Positions 45,019 to 53,162 of a DNA stretch of 64,000 nt are shown one piece after another. The stretch is from Chengkuizengella sediminis (GTDB lineage: Bacteria; Bacillota; Bacilli; Paenibacillales; KCTC-33759), in contig NZ_SIJC01000006.1 in assembly GCF_010078385.1 (NCBI RefSeq), positions 1 through 64,000 on the forward strand. Direction: 5' to 3'. The notes below the pieces were generated by a model. It was not told the DNA's origin and searched no databases. It saw nothing but the letters and a program-made list of their open reading frames with translations. The translations under genes and the position numbers were made by a program. Numbering within the stretch: the stretch's first letter is position 1; the number at the start of each line of letters is the position of its first letter.

Positions 45019-45305
45019 ATTTTATTTTTATTGATATGTTATTTTCTAACTTTGTTACAAAACTTAAGTTAATTCACCAAAAATTTCATATATAATATGT
45101 AAAATAATATACATATTTGTATATTATTAATAGAAAATAGGAGATTTTCCTATAAAATTATGGTTATTTGGGATTTAATTGGTTATATTCAAAGATTATG
45201 AATGTAAAAAATTGTTGTATGATTATGTCTAATATAAATTTCTCTCTATTGGAACTAAATTTTCTAATGATAAATCTAGTTAATTAACAAAAGGATGTGG
45301 CTTAT
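45019..45305. other. AT-rich promoter region of a decayed peptide gene
   Basis: No gene. It carries the large palindrome at 45103-45128 and a second short dyad CATAT/ATATG near 45088-45100. Confidence 0.5.
45103..45128. promoter_or_regulatory. Candidate operator palindrome
   Basis: Perfect 11-bp arms AATAATATACA and TGTATATTATT with a 4-bp spacer. Its core ATACATATTTGTAT differs by one base from the perfect palindrome ATACAAATTTGTAT at 52845-52858. Both lie upstream of small peptide genes. Confidence 0.5.
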
Positions 45306-45491
45306 ATGAAAAAAATTCTAATGGTATGTTTATTACTTCAACGAAATACATAGAGTTGAGTGGCGATTACATTAGCTAACAACGAAGATCAATTTGATGA
45401 AACAACTCGTCACCAGCATGCAGTTGATATATTAGGAACGTTTGCTAAGATAGTAACAGCTGATGATGCGAATCAAACGATTAAAAATTAA
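45306..45491 (+). pseudogene. Decayed secreted-peptide (signalling-type) gene
   Basis: ATG behind AAAGGATG starts MKKILMVCLLL, like an export signal, but the frame is interrupted by TAG and TGA after 15 and 17 codons. It then continues in the same frame as VAITLANNEDQFDETTRHQ and on to a normal stop (62 codons in total). With the stops ignored it looks like a 60-residue pre-propeptide, as for Phr/PapR-type signals. It converges on the RRNPP-type regulator gene. Confidence 0.5.
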
Positions 45492-45510
45492 GAAATAGTT
45501 ATTAATTTTA

Positions 45511-45552
45511 AAACAAAGATGGGTAGTTTTCAAAGCTTACTCATCCTTGTTT
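45511..45552. terminator. Bidirectional terminator
   Basis: About 15-bp imperfect stem (AAACAAAGATGGGTA with TACTCATCCTTGTTT) between the peptide pseudogene and the converging regulator. Confidence 0.75.
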
Positions 45553-45576
45553 ATAACATATTATTTTAGATAACTG

Positions 45577-46455
45577 TTAGTTGAAATATTCTGAAAGAGA
45601 TTGTTGACAGATATCAAAAATTAATTTGTTGTCTAAAATATCGCTTAATTCACGAGCCCTTAATAATGACTTTCTACATAACTCTTTTTCATTGAGATTC
45701 CAATGAATGGTTGCTTTATTTAAATATAAGTCTGCTAAATAATACATGCTGTAAAAACGTTTACAAAAAGAGATACCTCTTATGCAAATTTTTAGGCCTT
45801 CTCTGAATTCTTTTTCATCAACAAGTACTCTTGTATAGTTATAGTATACTCGGTTATATATTAGTTTGTTATTTAATTCTTTTTTTTCATTGATAATGGT
45901 AATGATTTTTTTATACAAAGAAATAGAAGCTTTTGGATCACCATGGTCATATAATATCATTGCTTTTGTTATAAGTATTTCGATTTCATCTTCATTATAA
46001 AATCCATTGTGATTCCTTAAGGAAAGAGCATCATCAATAAATTGGACAGCTTCATTGTATTTTTTTTGTAAATAATAAATACAAAGTCCTTTATATAAAA
46101 GAAAGTACTGTTGATGTTTAATATTTGAAAAGATTGGATTTTTCTCTTCTTTTTGAACCATTGTAAGTACAGACTCATAATCTCTACTTGTTAAATGTCT
46201 TCGGATCACGGTATAAAACTCATCAATATAATCTTGCTGTAATTCTTGATTATTCGTTAATAAATAAGAAGTATCTATTCCTAATCTTTCAGAGAACTGT
46301 TGAATAATATAACTAGAAGGTAAGCATAATCCGTTTTCAATACGGCTTAGATTAGCTTGTGTACAAATACCATCACACATTTGTTTTTGAGTTATATTCA
46401 TCTTTAATCTGATCTCTCTTATTTTTTGACCAATGTTGATATATTCATTTTTCAT
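45577..46455 (-). CDS. RRNPP-type transcriptional regulator (PlcR/Rgg-like)
   Basis: 292 residues, the size of PlcR (285). N-terminal HTH_3 domain at ~8-62 (IGQKIREIRLKMNITQKQMC, then SRIENGLCLPSSYIIQQFSE), then five or so TPR-like helical hairpins to the end. In this superfamily the TPR groove binds a re-imported oligopeptide, which switches DNA binding. Divergent from the secreted-peptide gene at 46773 and convergent with a decayed one at 45306, the usual arrangement of a regulator with its signal peptide. Start codon preceded by GGAGGTT. Confidence 0.82.
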   Translation of the reverse strand: MKNEYINIGQKIREIRLKMNITQKQMCDGICTQANLSRIENGLCLPSSYIIQQFSERLGIDTSYLLTNNQELQQDYIDEFYTVIRRHLTSRDYESVLTMVQKEEKNPIFSNIKHQQYFLLYKGLCIYYLQKKYNEAVQFIDDALSLRNHNGFYNEDEIEILITKAMILYDHGDPKASISLYKKIITIINEKKELNNKLIYNRVYYNYTRVLVDEKEFREGLKICIRGISFCKRFYSMYYLADLYLNKATIHWNLNEKELCRKSLLRARELSDILDNKLIFDICQQSLSEYFN

Positions 46456-46772
46456 TTTATAACCTCCAAAACAATATATGAGAGTATTAATCCATAATGA
46501 ACAAATAATAGTTACAATATTTAATTAAAAGTTATTGTTAATAATTATATAATTTAGTATTTTAAAATAAAAGAGTATATAAATTTATTAATAGAAAGAG
46601 GTTCAATAATTTTTTAAAATGGTTATATATGGATATGTTGTGGCTCAGGAGGAGAGAACTTAATACATAAGAGCTTTTTTTGTGTTTTTTACATGATTAT
46701 AACATTATTGTTAAATTTTAAATTGTTTAGTGTATTATATAAAAGAGGAAGGGAAAAAAGGAGGTGTTTTTG
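46456..46772. other. Divergent promoter region with a peptide-gene remnant
   Basis: Between the regulator and the CCGSGGGG peptide gene. TATG and CATA at 46484-46503 form a loose PlcR-box-like dyad, with a wider spacing than the known box. A fragment at about 46612-46660 matches the 3' part of the downstream peptide gene. Confidence 0.4.
46612..46660 (+). pseudogene. Remnant of a second Cys-Cys-Gly peptide gene
   Basis: TATGTTGTGG-(C/T)-TCAGGAGGAG is shared with the functional gene (46889-46910), and in the matching frame it reads NG...CCGSGG, as the intact gene does. No start; a stop lies directly upstream and the following residues differ. It is an apparent decayed paralogue. Confidence 0.5.
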
Positions 46773-46955
46773 TTGAAGAGAATTTTAAAGGTATTATTTA
46801 TTGCTTCAGTTATTTTCAATTTTAGTAGTTTCAATTCATATGAATTAATCAATTATGGTTACGAACTTAAAGGTGACGGTCCAAATGGTCATGTATGTTG
46901 TGGTTCAGGAGGAGGCGGTCCTGATAGTCCAAGATATGATGGTTATCTTCTCTAA
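46773..46955 (+). CDS. Small secreted peptide with CCGSGGGG motif, candidate signal of the adjacent regulator
   Basis: 60 residues from TTG 46773, six bases after AAGGAGGTG. N-terminal export signal (MKRILKVLFIASVIFNFSSF) and a short mature part with two adjacent cysteines and a glycine run (HVCCGSGGGGPDSPRYDG) ending YLL. Divergent from the RRNPP regulator, as shp genes are from rgg. Its own terminator follows. It could be a pheromone precursor or a small bacteriocin-like peptide; no homologue recognised. Confidence 0.65.
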   Translation: MKRILKVLFIASVIFNFSSFNSYELINYGYELKGDGPNGHVCCGSGGGGPDSPRYDGYLL

Positions 46956-46970
46956 TAAAATATTTAAAAC

Positions 46971-47016
46971 AACCCGAATTTTGGAGACTTTAATTAAGTC
47001 CGAGATTCGGGTTTTT
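46971..47016 (+). terminator. Terminator of the peptide gene
   Basis: AACCCGAAT/ATTCGGGTT outer stem with inner ACTT/AAGT, then TTTTT. Confidence 0.8.
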
Positions 47017-47122
47017 GTGTGTAAAAAATTAAATTGTGCTTATAAGATCACCTCCAAATGAATAGGTTACATTGTTTTTTATTTATGAAGTATCAAAACT
47101 ACATTGAAATCATAACCTAAAA

Positions 47123-47138
47123 TTGTAAGCGTTTTCTT
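47123..47138 (+). promoter_or_regulatory. CcpA cre-like site
   Basis: TTGTAAGCGTTTTCTT matches WTGNAARCGNWWWCAW with one mismatch. It lies 31 bases before the phospholipase D-like gene, where it could give catabolite control. Confidence 0.5.
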
Positions 47139-47168
47139 TTTAATTTTAACTTAAGGAGATGTTTTTAT

Positions 47169-49118
47169 ATGATTAATAAATTAACAGCAGTACCTTTGGT
47201 CCTGTCCTTAATTTTATCAATGTACATTCCTCATATAACAATAGTAAATGCTGCTGAAGGGGAGGTGGTAATTAATGAAATAGCGTGGATGGGTACAAAT
47301 GTAAGTAGCAACGATGAGTGGATAGAACTATATAATAATACGAATTCACCAATTTCTTTAAATGGATGGACATTAGATGCTACTGACGGCACACCTAGTA
47401 TCCAATTAAGTGGAACCATTTCTGCTAATGACTACTTTTTATTAGAACGAACAGATGATACCTCGGTTCCTGACGTAAATGCAGATCTTATATACACTGG
47501 TGCCTTAAATAATACAAATGAAATTTTACAGTTAAGAGATTCAAATAATAACGTTATTGATATAGTAGACACTTGGTATGCAGGTGATAATGAAACAAAA
47601 GCAACAATGGAGAGAATCGATTCAAATTCTGGTTCAACTGCATCCAACTGGAATACATCTAATAAGACTTATAGTGAGGGATATGGTACTCCTAATCAAG
47701 CAAACTCAGACAATAAAGTTACTGGTTGTATAACATCAGAAGAAAGATTAAATAATGTTTCTAATGAAGATGGTGCAATGAATGTTTATTTTAATAAATG
47801 TGCTTTAGAAGAAGACGCTAGTTCTCAAAATCAAGCAAATTATAACATCAATTTAGAAGATCGTTTAATTCAACGACTGAATGAAGCTACAACTACTATA
47901 GATATGGCCGCATATGAAATAAACTTACCTAAAATTGTAGATACGCTAATATTAAAAGCAGATGAAGGAGTTGATGTTCGACTTATTGCAGACTCTAAAG
48001 ATGCTGATGATCCAAGCTACTCAGAACGGTTCGAGTTAATGAGATTATATGTAGAAAAAATGGTCAGAGGTCTAGACGGCGTTATTGGTACATCTGATGA
48101 TATTCATATTTTCTCAGATTCACCTATGTTTATAGTGGAAGACAATTCTAAAAGAACAGAATATGGATTACCTGTTGATTATAGCGACATTCCAGAAGTC
48201 ACAGTGGAAGTTGGGAATAAAGATAAAACAGGGCATTTATTTGTAAATGCTGAACAGAAAGGAGATCTTTCTTATTATTCACCAAGCACTCAAATGCACA
48301 ATAAATTTGCAATTATTGATGATAAATGGGTGTTTACAGGAAGTTGGAACTTCACAGTCACAGGATTATATGGATCTGATGAGAATATGATGAATGGAAT
48401 TTTGGATGGGAATCAACAGCATGTAGTTGAAATAAACAGTCCGGAACTTGCATCGATCTATGAAACTGAATTTACAGAAATGTGGGGGAGTAATACACTT
48501 ATTCCTGATCCAGTGAATTCTAACTTTAATACTCGAAAAACGGATAACACGACTCACAGTATTGATATTAATGGAACCACTGTAGAAGTATATTTTTCAT
48601 CTGGAGATAATGCGTTAGGACGTGTTGCAGACATTATAAAGAATGATGCTAATCATAGTACTTATTTTACTATTTTCGCATGGAGTGATCAGCAAATGTT
48701 AGATGAGCTTAAAAATAAATGGGAAGGATCATATACTGATTTAGAAGGCACATTAACTGGATTTGATGTAAAAGGTGTTTTTGATTCTAGTTTTTGGAAT
48801 CTATGGTGGTCAGCGAGTGTTGATATGACAGGTAGAACATCATCACAGTCAAGTGCAGGTAACCCTAATATTCGATGGGCAAACCCTGCGCCTGTATTCC
48901 AAGGCAATGAATCAAGGAAAATTCACAGCAAAACAATGATAATAGACGTGAATACAACTAGTGATCCTACAGTTATTGTGGGCTCAACGAACTGGAGTGA
49001 AAATGGCAATAACGTGAATGATGAAAATATGTTAATTATTCATAACGATGAGATTGCAAATCAATTTTTACAAGAATTTAATGCCAGATATCAAAACGCA
49101 GTGACCCCACAAAATTAA
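47169..49118 (+). CDS. Secreted lamin-tail domain / phospholipase D-like protein
   Basis: 649 residues. Signal peptide (cleavage near VNAAEG, ~30), then a lamin-tail (LTD) domain at ~32-175 (VVINEIAWMGTNVSSNDEWI; WTLDATDG), then a two-motif PLD domain: first HxK at H377 (MHNKFAIIDDKWVFTGSWN), second at H586 (IHSKTMIIDVN...VGSTNWSENG). Probably an extracellular phosphodiesterase (phospholipase or nuclease). LTD often tethers such enzymes. Strong AAGGAGATG ribosome site. The last four bases overlap the converging antiporter gene. Confidence 0.85.
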   Translation: MINKLTAVPLVLSLILSMYIPHITIVNAAEGEVVINEIAWMGTNVSSNDEWIELYNNTNSPISLNGWTLDATDGTPSIQLSGTISANDYFLLERTDDTSVPDVNADLIYTGALNNTNEILQLRDSNNNVIDIVDTWYAGDNETKATMERIDSNSGSTASNWNTSNKTYSEGYGTPNQANSDNKVTGCITSEERLNNVSNEDGAMNVYFNKCALEEDASSQNQANYNINLEDRLIQRLNEATTTIDMAAYEINLPKIVDTLILKADEGVDVRLIADSKDADDPSYSERFELMRLYVEKMVRGLDGVIGTSDDIHIFSDSPMFIVEDNSKRTEYGLPVDYSDIPEVTVEVGNKDKTGHLFVNAEQKGDLSYYSPSTQMHNKFAIIDDKWVFTGSWNFTVTGLYGSDENMMNGILDGNQQHVVEINSPELASIYETEFTEMWGSNTLIPDPVNSNFNTRKTDNTTHSIDINGTTVEVYFSSGDNALGRVADIIKNDANHSTYFTIFAWSDQQMLDELKNKWEGSYTDLEGTLTGFDVKGVFDSSFWNLWWSASVDMTGRTSSQSSAGNPNIRWANPAPVFQGNESRKIHSKTMIIDVNTTSDPTVIVGSTNWSENGNNVNDENMLIIHNDEIANQFLQEFNARYQNAVTPQN

Positions 49119-50914
49119 TTTTTACTTAATATTACTAACTGATCTCCTGCCTCTGTAACCAGATCTTTTTTTAAAGTTGCAAAAGTGATCTTCCCACTTT
49201 TTTTGAGAACACAAATGATGAGCTCATGAGGAGTTCTATCCTCACGTTTGATGATTTTATTTTCTTTAATTTCTATGCTTTTAAAGGTATGACCGGTCTC
49301 TATTTTACGATTTAATTCTTTGTAGGTTTCTTTTTCACCGAATAATAAGTATGATTTTACAGCTGGAGAATATAGTTGATCCAAGACATGTTCTTCAGCA
49401 TTTATCGTAAGTCCCAGACAATTTTGGTGTCCAAATATCGGTACGTACATATTTCGAATTAAAGCGTTGTAAGGTACAGAATCATTTACCGCAAGAAGAT
49501 ATTCGTAAGAGCTCATATCAATGTCGTATTGCGTATTTTTAGACAAAATTTCACCGTAGTGAGTATCTATACCCCTGTTTTTAACTTCATCTATATTATC
49601 AAAAGCTCTATCAACAATTAATGTCGGAATACCTACTTTACGGAAAAATAACGCTAGTTCTATGGAAAACTTACTAGCCCCTGCCAATAATACACCTGGT
49701 GAATGTTTGTTTGCTAATCCTAGCTTCCTGGATAGGAATCCAATGGAAAAACCATGTGCACATACCGTAACAATAACGAGTGCAAAAGTAATTGTAGTAA
49801 AAATCTTAGCATCTGAGTAACCATCTTCAGAAAGAATTGAAGCAAAATAACCAGCAACGGTTAAAGCAACTATTCCTCTAGGCGCAATCCAGCCAATTAA
49901 TGTTCTCTCTGCTAGTGATAATTCTGTACCAATAGTTGATATCCAAATTGAAGCGGGTCTAACTAAAAACAACATAATGAGTATAAAGCTAATGATGGGA
50001 AAACTAAATATTTCCATAATGGTCGTCATTGGTAATGATGCTGTTAACATAATGAAAATAGTTGACGTTAGTAATACAGATATATTTTCATTAAAATGAC
50101 GAATATCGCCTAAAGAGGATATATATTTACTCTTATGTGCAATAGTCAGTCCCATTACCGTTACGGCTAGCAAACCGGTTTCATGCATAATCATTTCTGA
50201 AATACCAAAGCAAAGCAACACGTACGACAAAATAATAGGGGCCTTTAAATATTCAGGGATTTTTCCTTTTCCGATCATCATACTGATCGTAAATGCAAAA
50301 ATATACCCTAATAAAGCAGCAAATATAGCCCCTATAAAGAAAGAGAATATATAACTTATGCCAATAGAATCATTGGTTATTACCTTAACAATCTGATAAG
50401 CAAATAATGCGACTAAAGCACCAAATGGATCAACGATGATACCTTCCCACTTTAATACAGCGGCAGTTCGTGGTTTTAGCTTAGCTTGTCTTAATAGTGG
50501 AATAATCACCGTTGGACCTGTGACTATGAATAATCCACCGATAACAAAAGAGATTTCCCAATTAAGCCCTACTACGTAGTGAGCGGCTAACGAACCACCA
50601 ATCCACGCAAGAAACGCTCCTATAGTCACAATTCTAAGTACTGATTTAGATATACCTCTTAGTTCTCGAATATCAAGGCTAGAGCTTCCTTCAAACAGGA
50701 TGAGAGCTACGGCTAAAGAAATGATTGGAACATAATAATCTCCTAATGCTTGCTCAGGATTTAATAAGCCTAAAAAGGGTCCGATCAACAAACCTGCAAT
50801 AGACATAATAACAATCGCTGGTAACTGGAAACGCCACGCTAACCATTGAGAGGTAATTCCTAGTGCAATGAAGGCTACAATACCAAATAGAACTAACTGC
50901 TCCAAAGTATTCAT
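49115..50914 (-). CDS. Cation/proton antiporter with C-terminal RCK-like domains
   Basis: 599 residues. About twelve membrane helices (1-395), CPA1/CPA2-like, with GPTVIIPLLRQ and the IVDPFGALVALFAYQ core carrying the transport aspartate. Then a Rossmann-like TrkA-N segment (VLLAGASKFSIELALFF, VDRAFDN) and a C-terminal TrkA-C-like part. Exchanges Na+ or K+ for H+. The 5' end and promoter region are duplicated at 52401-52835. Converges on the PLD gene with a 4-bp overlap. Confidence 0.85.
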   Translation of the reverse strand: MNTLEQLVLFGIVAFIALGITSQWLAWRFQLPAIVIMSIAGLLIGPFLGLLNPEQALGDYYVPIISLAVALILFEGSSSLDIRELRGISKSVLRIVTIGAFLAWIGGSLAAHYVVGLNWEISFVIGGLFIVTGPTVIIPLLRQAKLKPRTAAVLKWEGIIVDPFGALVALFAYQIVKVITNDSIGISYIFSFFIGAIFAALLGYIFAFTISMMIGKGKIPEYLKAPIILSYVLLCFGISEMIMHETGLLAVTVMGLTIAHKSKYISSLGDIRHFNENISVLLTSTIFIMLTASLPMTTIMEIFSFPIISFILIMLFLVRPASIWISTIGTELSLAERTLIGWIAPRGIVALTVAGYFASILSEDGYSDAKIFTTITFALVIVTVCAHGFSIGFLSRKLGLANKHSPGVLLAGASKFSIELALFFRKVGIPTLIVDRAFDNIDEVKNRGIDTHYGEILSKNTQYDIDMSSYEYLLAVNDSVPYNALIRNMYVPIFGHQNCLGLTINAEEHVLDQLYSPAVKSYLLFGEKETYKELNRKIETGHTFKSIEIKENKIIKREDRTPHELIICVLKKSGKITFATLKKDLVTEAGDQLVILSKN

Positions 50915-51140
50915 CTCTTTTCTTTATATCAATGAGGAATGTAATATGATTTCCAAATTGATTGTTAGTGGATTATATCTAACATTATTATGTGGTACTT
51001 TATATTATTATACAATTAAAAAAAATTATAGCTATTATTAGATAAAAAAATGATAGAAAGAATATGGAGGATTAAATATTGTTTTATGATTGTTTATAGA
51101 GGATCTTTAGGATGACTCTAGAATGGTTATAGAATGAATT
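50849..51140. repeat. Segmental duplication, copy 1 (antiporter 5' end and upstream region)
   Basis: 50849-50928 and 50950-51140 match 52402-52483 and 52645-52835, with long identical runs such as GATTGTTAGTGGATTATATC. Copy 2 contains an extra ~150 bp between the two blocks. Confidence 0.85.
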
Positions 51141-51188
51141 AATTTTAGAAAATGCGAATAATTCAAATAAAGAATAGAGAGGATTTTT

Positions 51189-52226
51189 ATGTTTAAAAAA
51201 CGTTCTTGGAAATGGATACTTCTTTCTAGTTTGATAATCGTAGGCGTTATTCTTTCTGGATTCACAATATTTGAAATGTCTAATTCAAATAAAAGTGCAA
51301 ATGATCCAATTCAAAATGAAGATGAAACAGAAGTTGAGTCTATAGAAATCACACAAGAAAATATCCAGAACCATATTGATATTAATATGACTCAAGATGG
51401 AATCATTGATTTAATAGGTAGACCGACGGATAGTAGTCAAGAATCTTATAATATAAAAAAAGGTGTTTGGAGATACGATGTCATAAAGAGCGAAGGTTAT
51501 ATAAGAAAAACGGACTCCACTGACAGGGCTGATTTTAAGGGACTTGAAAATGGAGATATGAAGATGCAATTATTTTTATATTGGGATCATAATGGCACTA
51601 TTGAAAAGGTCATCTCTTATTTTCATGAGAATGGTAACGTGATGGAATATGAACTTCTTGATGAAGTCACGATAAGAGAATTGACTGAGGACGATTATTT
51701 TAAAAAATTCATAGCTGATGATCTTGGGATTTACACACTAGATGAAGTGAAAAACATAATAAATGCGATTGGAAAGCCTGAATTATTATCCAAAGAGCTA
51801 TTAGAAAGTGGAGATAAAGATAAAATCATACAGTGGTTAGTAGATTTAGAAAACTGGCAAACTGAAATATATGTAGCTTTGCTTGACAAATATATTGGAA
51901 ACGATGCTAAAGTTGAAGTAATGAATCTTTTTAATCAGTATTACACTGGAAATTATTCGGAGGCAATATTTAGTTGGTACTTCATTGAAGAAGGAAATCA
52001 TTATATATTTAGAGCAACTGATTTTGTTTTAGATAGTGTCTACATTAAAGGTATACAACATGACGATGACTTGATTTTTGAAATGCATCAAGACAGAGAA
52101 AATTATGAGATAGAATTAATTTCGCCTTCATTTGAATCACCAACTACATTATTGGGGGAAGGAAATTTTACACTTAACTATCTCATAGATAAAACAAATT
52201 TTCTGATTAAAACATACGACGAATAA
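51189..52226 (+). CDS. Membrane-anchored extracytoplasmic protein, unknown function
   Basis: 345 residues. N-terminal membrane anchor (basic MFKKRSWK then WILLSSLIIVGVILSGFTIF), an acidic linker (~35-55), and a soluble domain with no recognised family. Residues ~60-150 (QDGIIDLIGRPTDSSQESYN; LFLYWDHNGTIEKVISYFHE) look like a BLIP/SmpA-type 'outer' repeat module. Ribosome site AGAGAGGATT. Sits between the two copies of the duplicated segment. Confidence 0.65.
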   Translation: MFKKRSWKWILLSSLIIVGVILSGFTIFEMSNSNKSANDPIQNEDETEVESIEITQENIQNHIDINMTQDGIIDLIGRPTDSSQESYNIKKGVWRYDVIKSEGYIRKTDSTDRADFKGLENGDMKMQLFLYWDHNGTIEKVISYFHENGNVMEYELLDEVTIRELTEDDYFKKFIADDLGIYTLDEVKNIINAIGKPELLSKELLESGDKDKIIQWLVDLENWQTEIYVALLDKYIGNDAKVEVMNLFNQYYTGNYSEAIFSWYFIEEGNHYIFRATDFVLDSVYIKGIQHDDDLIFEMHQDRENYEIELISPSFESPTTLLGEGNFTLNYLIDKTNFLIKTYDE

Positions 52227-52401
52227 TAAAGAATTCATGATTGTTCGCATAGTATGCTGTGATAAAAATTTTTATAATTAACTTACCGTTGGTAAAAAGA
52301 TAGTCTTGTTAATTTTATTCGGGAGCATGATGAAGAATGGCGTAATCAGAAGGGCCTTGAATCAATATAGGCCCTAAATCTAAGTTCCTAATCTTTACTA
52401 G

Positions 52402-52835
52402 CCACTGAGAGGTAATTCCTAGTGCAATGAAAGTTACAATACCAAATAGAACCAACTGCTCCAAATAAATTCATCTCTTTTCTGTATATATATTTTTCAA
52501 CATACCGGGCTTATTTGAGGAAATCTGATATAATATTTCATTAATATTTCATTATTTTTTTAATCCTATGTATGCATTAATTTTTGTTTTTATAAAATTG
52601 CCCACTCGGTATTCATAAGCAACAACATTTATTAATATAATATGATCCCAAAATGATTGTTAGTGGATTATATCTAACATTATTATGTGGTATTTTCAAT
52701 TTATGTACAATTAAAAAAAATTATAGTTACTATAAGATATCTAAATGATAGAAAGAATATGAAGAAGTAAATATTTTTTTATGTATTTTTATAGAGGTAT
52801 TGAAGGAAAACTCAAAAATGGTATAGAATAAGTTG
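52402..52835. repeat. Segmental duplication, copy 2
   Basis: Counterpart of 50849-51140, interrupted by ~150 extra bases. Confidence 0.85.
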
Positions 52836-52844
52836 TAAAAAAAT

Positions 52845-52858
52845 ATACAAATTTGTAT
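52845..52858. promoter_or_regulatory. Candidate operator palindrome
   Basis: Perfect 14-bp palindrome ATACAAATTTGTAT, 95 bases before the small TTG gene; one base different from the core of the 45103-45128 palindrome. Confidence 0.5.
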
Positions 52859-52953
52859 GTTTTTAATCTAAGTTCTAATTGAAGTAGATTCTATTTACAA
52901 TCACATTTTATAAAAATATAATATTTATACAGTAGAAAAAGGAGGTGATTCTA

Positions 52954-53091
52954 TTGAATCAAGTACTAGCTCTTCAACAATTGGAGATAAAGGGAAAAAG
53001 TGAAATCATAATACCAACTCTTCATGAAACTCTTACGCACACGGATATAATACGTGGTAAAAATGTAAAAGTATTGAGAAAAGAAAATTAA
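52954..53091 (+). CDS. Small peptide with a lanthipeptide-leader-like N-terminus
   Basis: 45 residues from TTG, four bases after the full anti-Shine-Dalgarno complement AAGGAGGTGATT. The start MNQVLALQQLEIKGKSEIII resembles class III lanthipeptide leaders (ILELQxLE-type box). The rest contains Thr and His but no cysteine, and no lanthionine synthetase, kinase-cyclase or ABC exporter is encoded nearby. It could be an orphan precursor, a regulatory peptide, or chance resemblance. A terminator follows and a palindromic candidate operator precedes it. Confidence 0.5.
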   Translation: MNQVLALQQLEIKGKSEIIIPTLHETLTHTDIIRGKNVKVLRKEN

Positions 53092-53126
53092 ATTTTTGTT
53101 GAGTTAAAAGTTACATACGAAAACGT

Positions 53127-53155
53127 AAAGAAACGATCATAAAGATCGTTTCTTT
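53127..53155. terminator. Bidirectional terminator
   Basis: AAAGAAACGATC/GATCGTTTCTTT, five-base loop, between converging genes. Confidence 0.9.
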
Positions 53156-53162
53156 ATTAAAC

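Larger units (their letters stand above)
52227..52953. other. Non-coding stretch with duplicated antiporter fragment
   Basis: Holds copy 2 of the segmental duplication (52402-52835), including about 25 codons of the antiporter start in minus orientation (a truncated pseudogene end), and a ~150-bp insertion (52486-52640) without recognisable coding. A palindrome at 52845-52858 precedes the next small gene. Confidence 0.6.

Noticed and set aside
46855-47061. 68-codon frame overlapping the CCGSGGGG peptide gene
   Set aside because: Different frame running through the peptide gene and its terminator hairpin, no ribosome site; a shadow.
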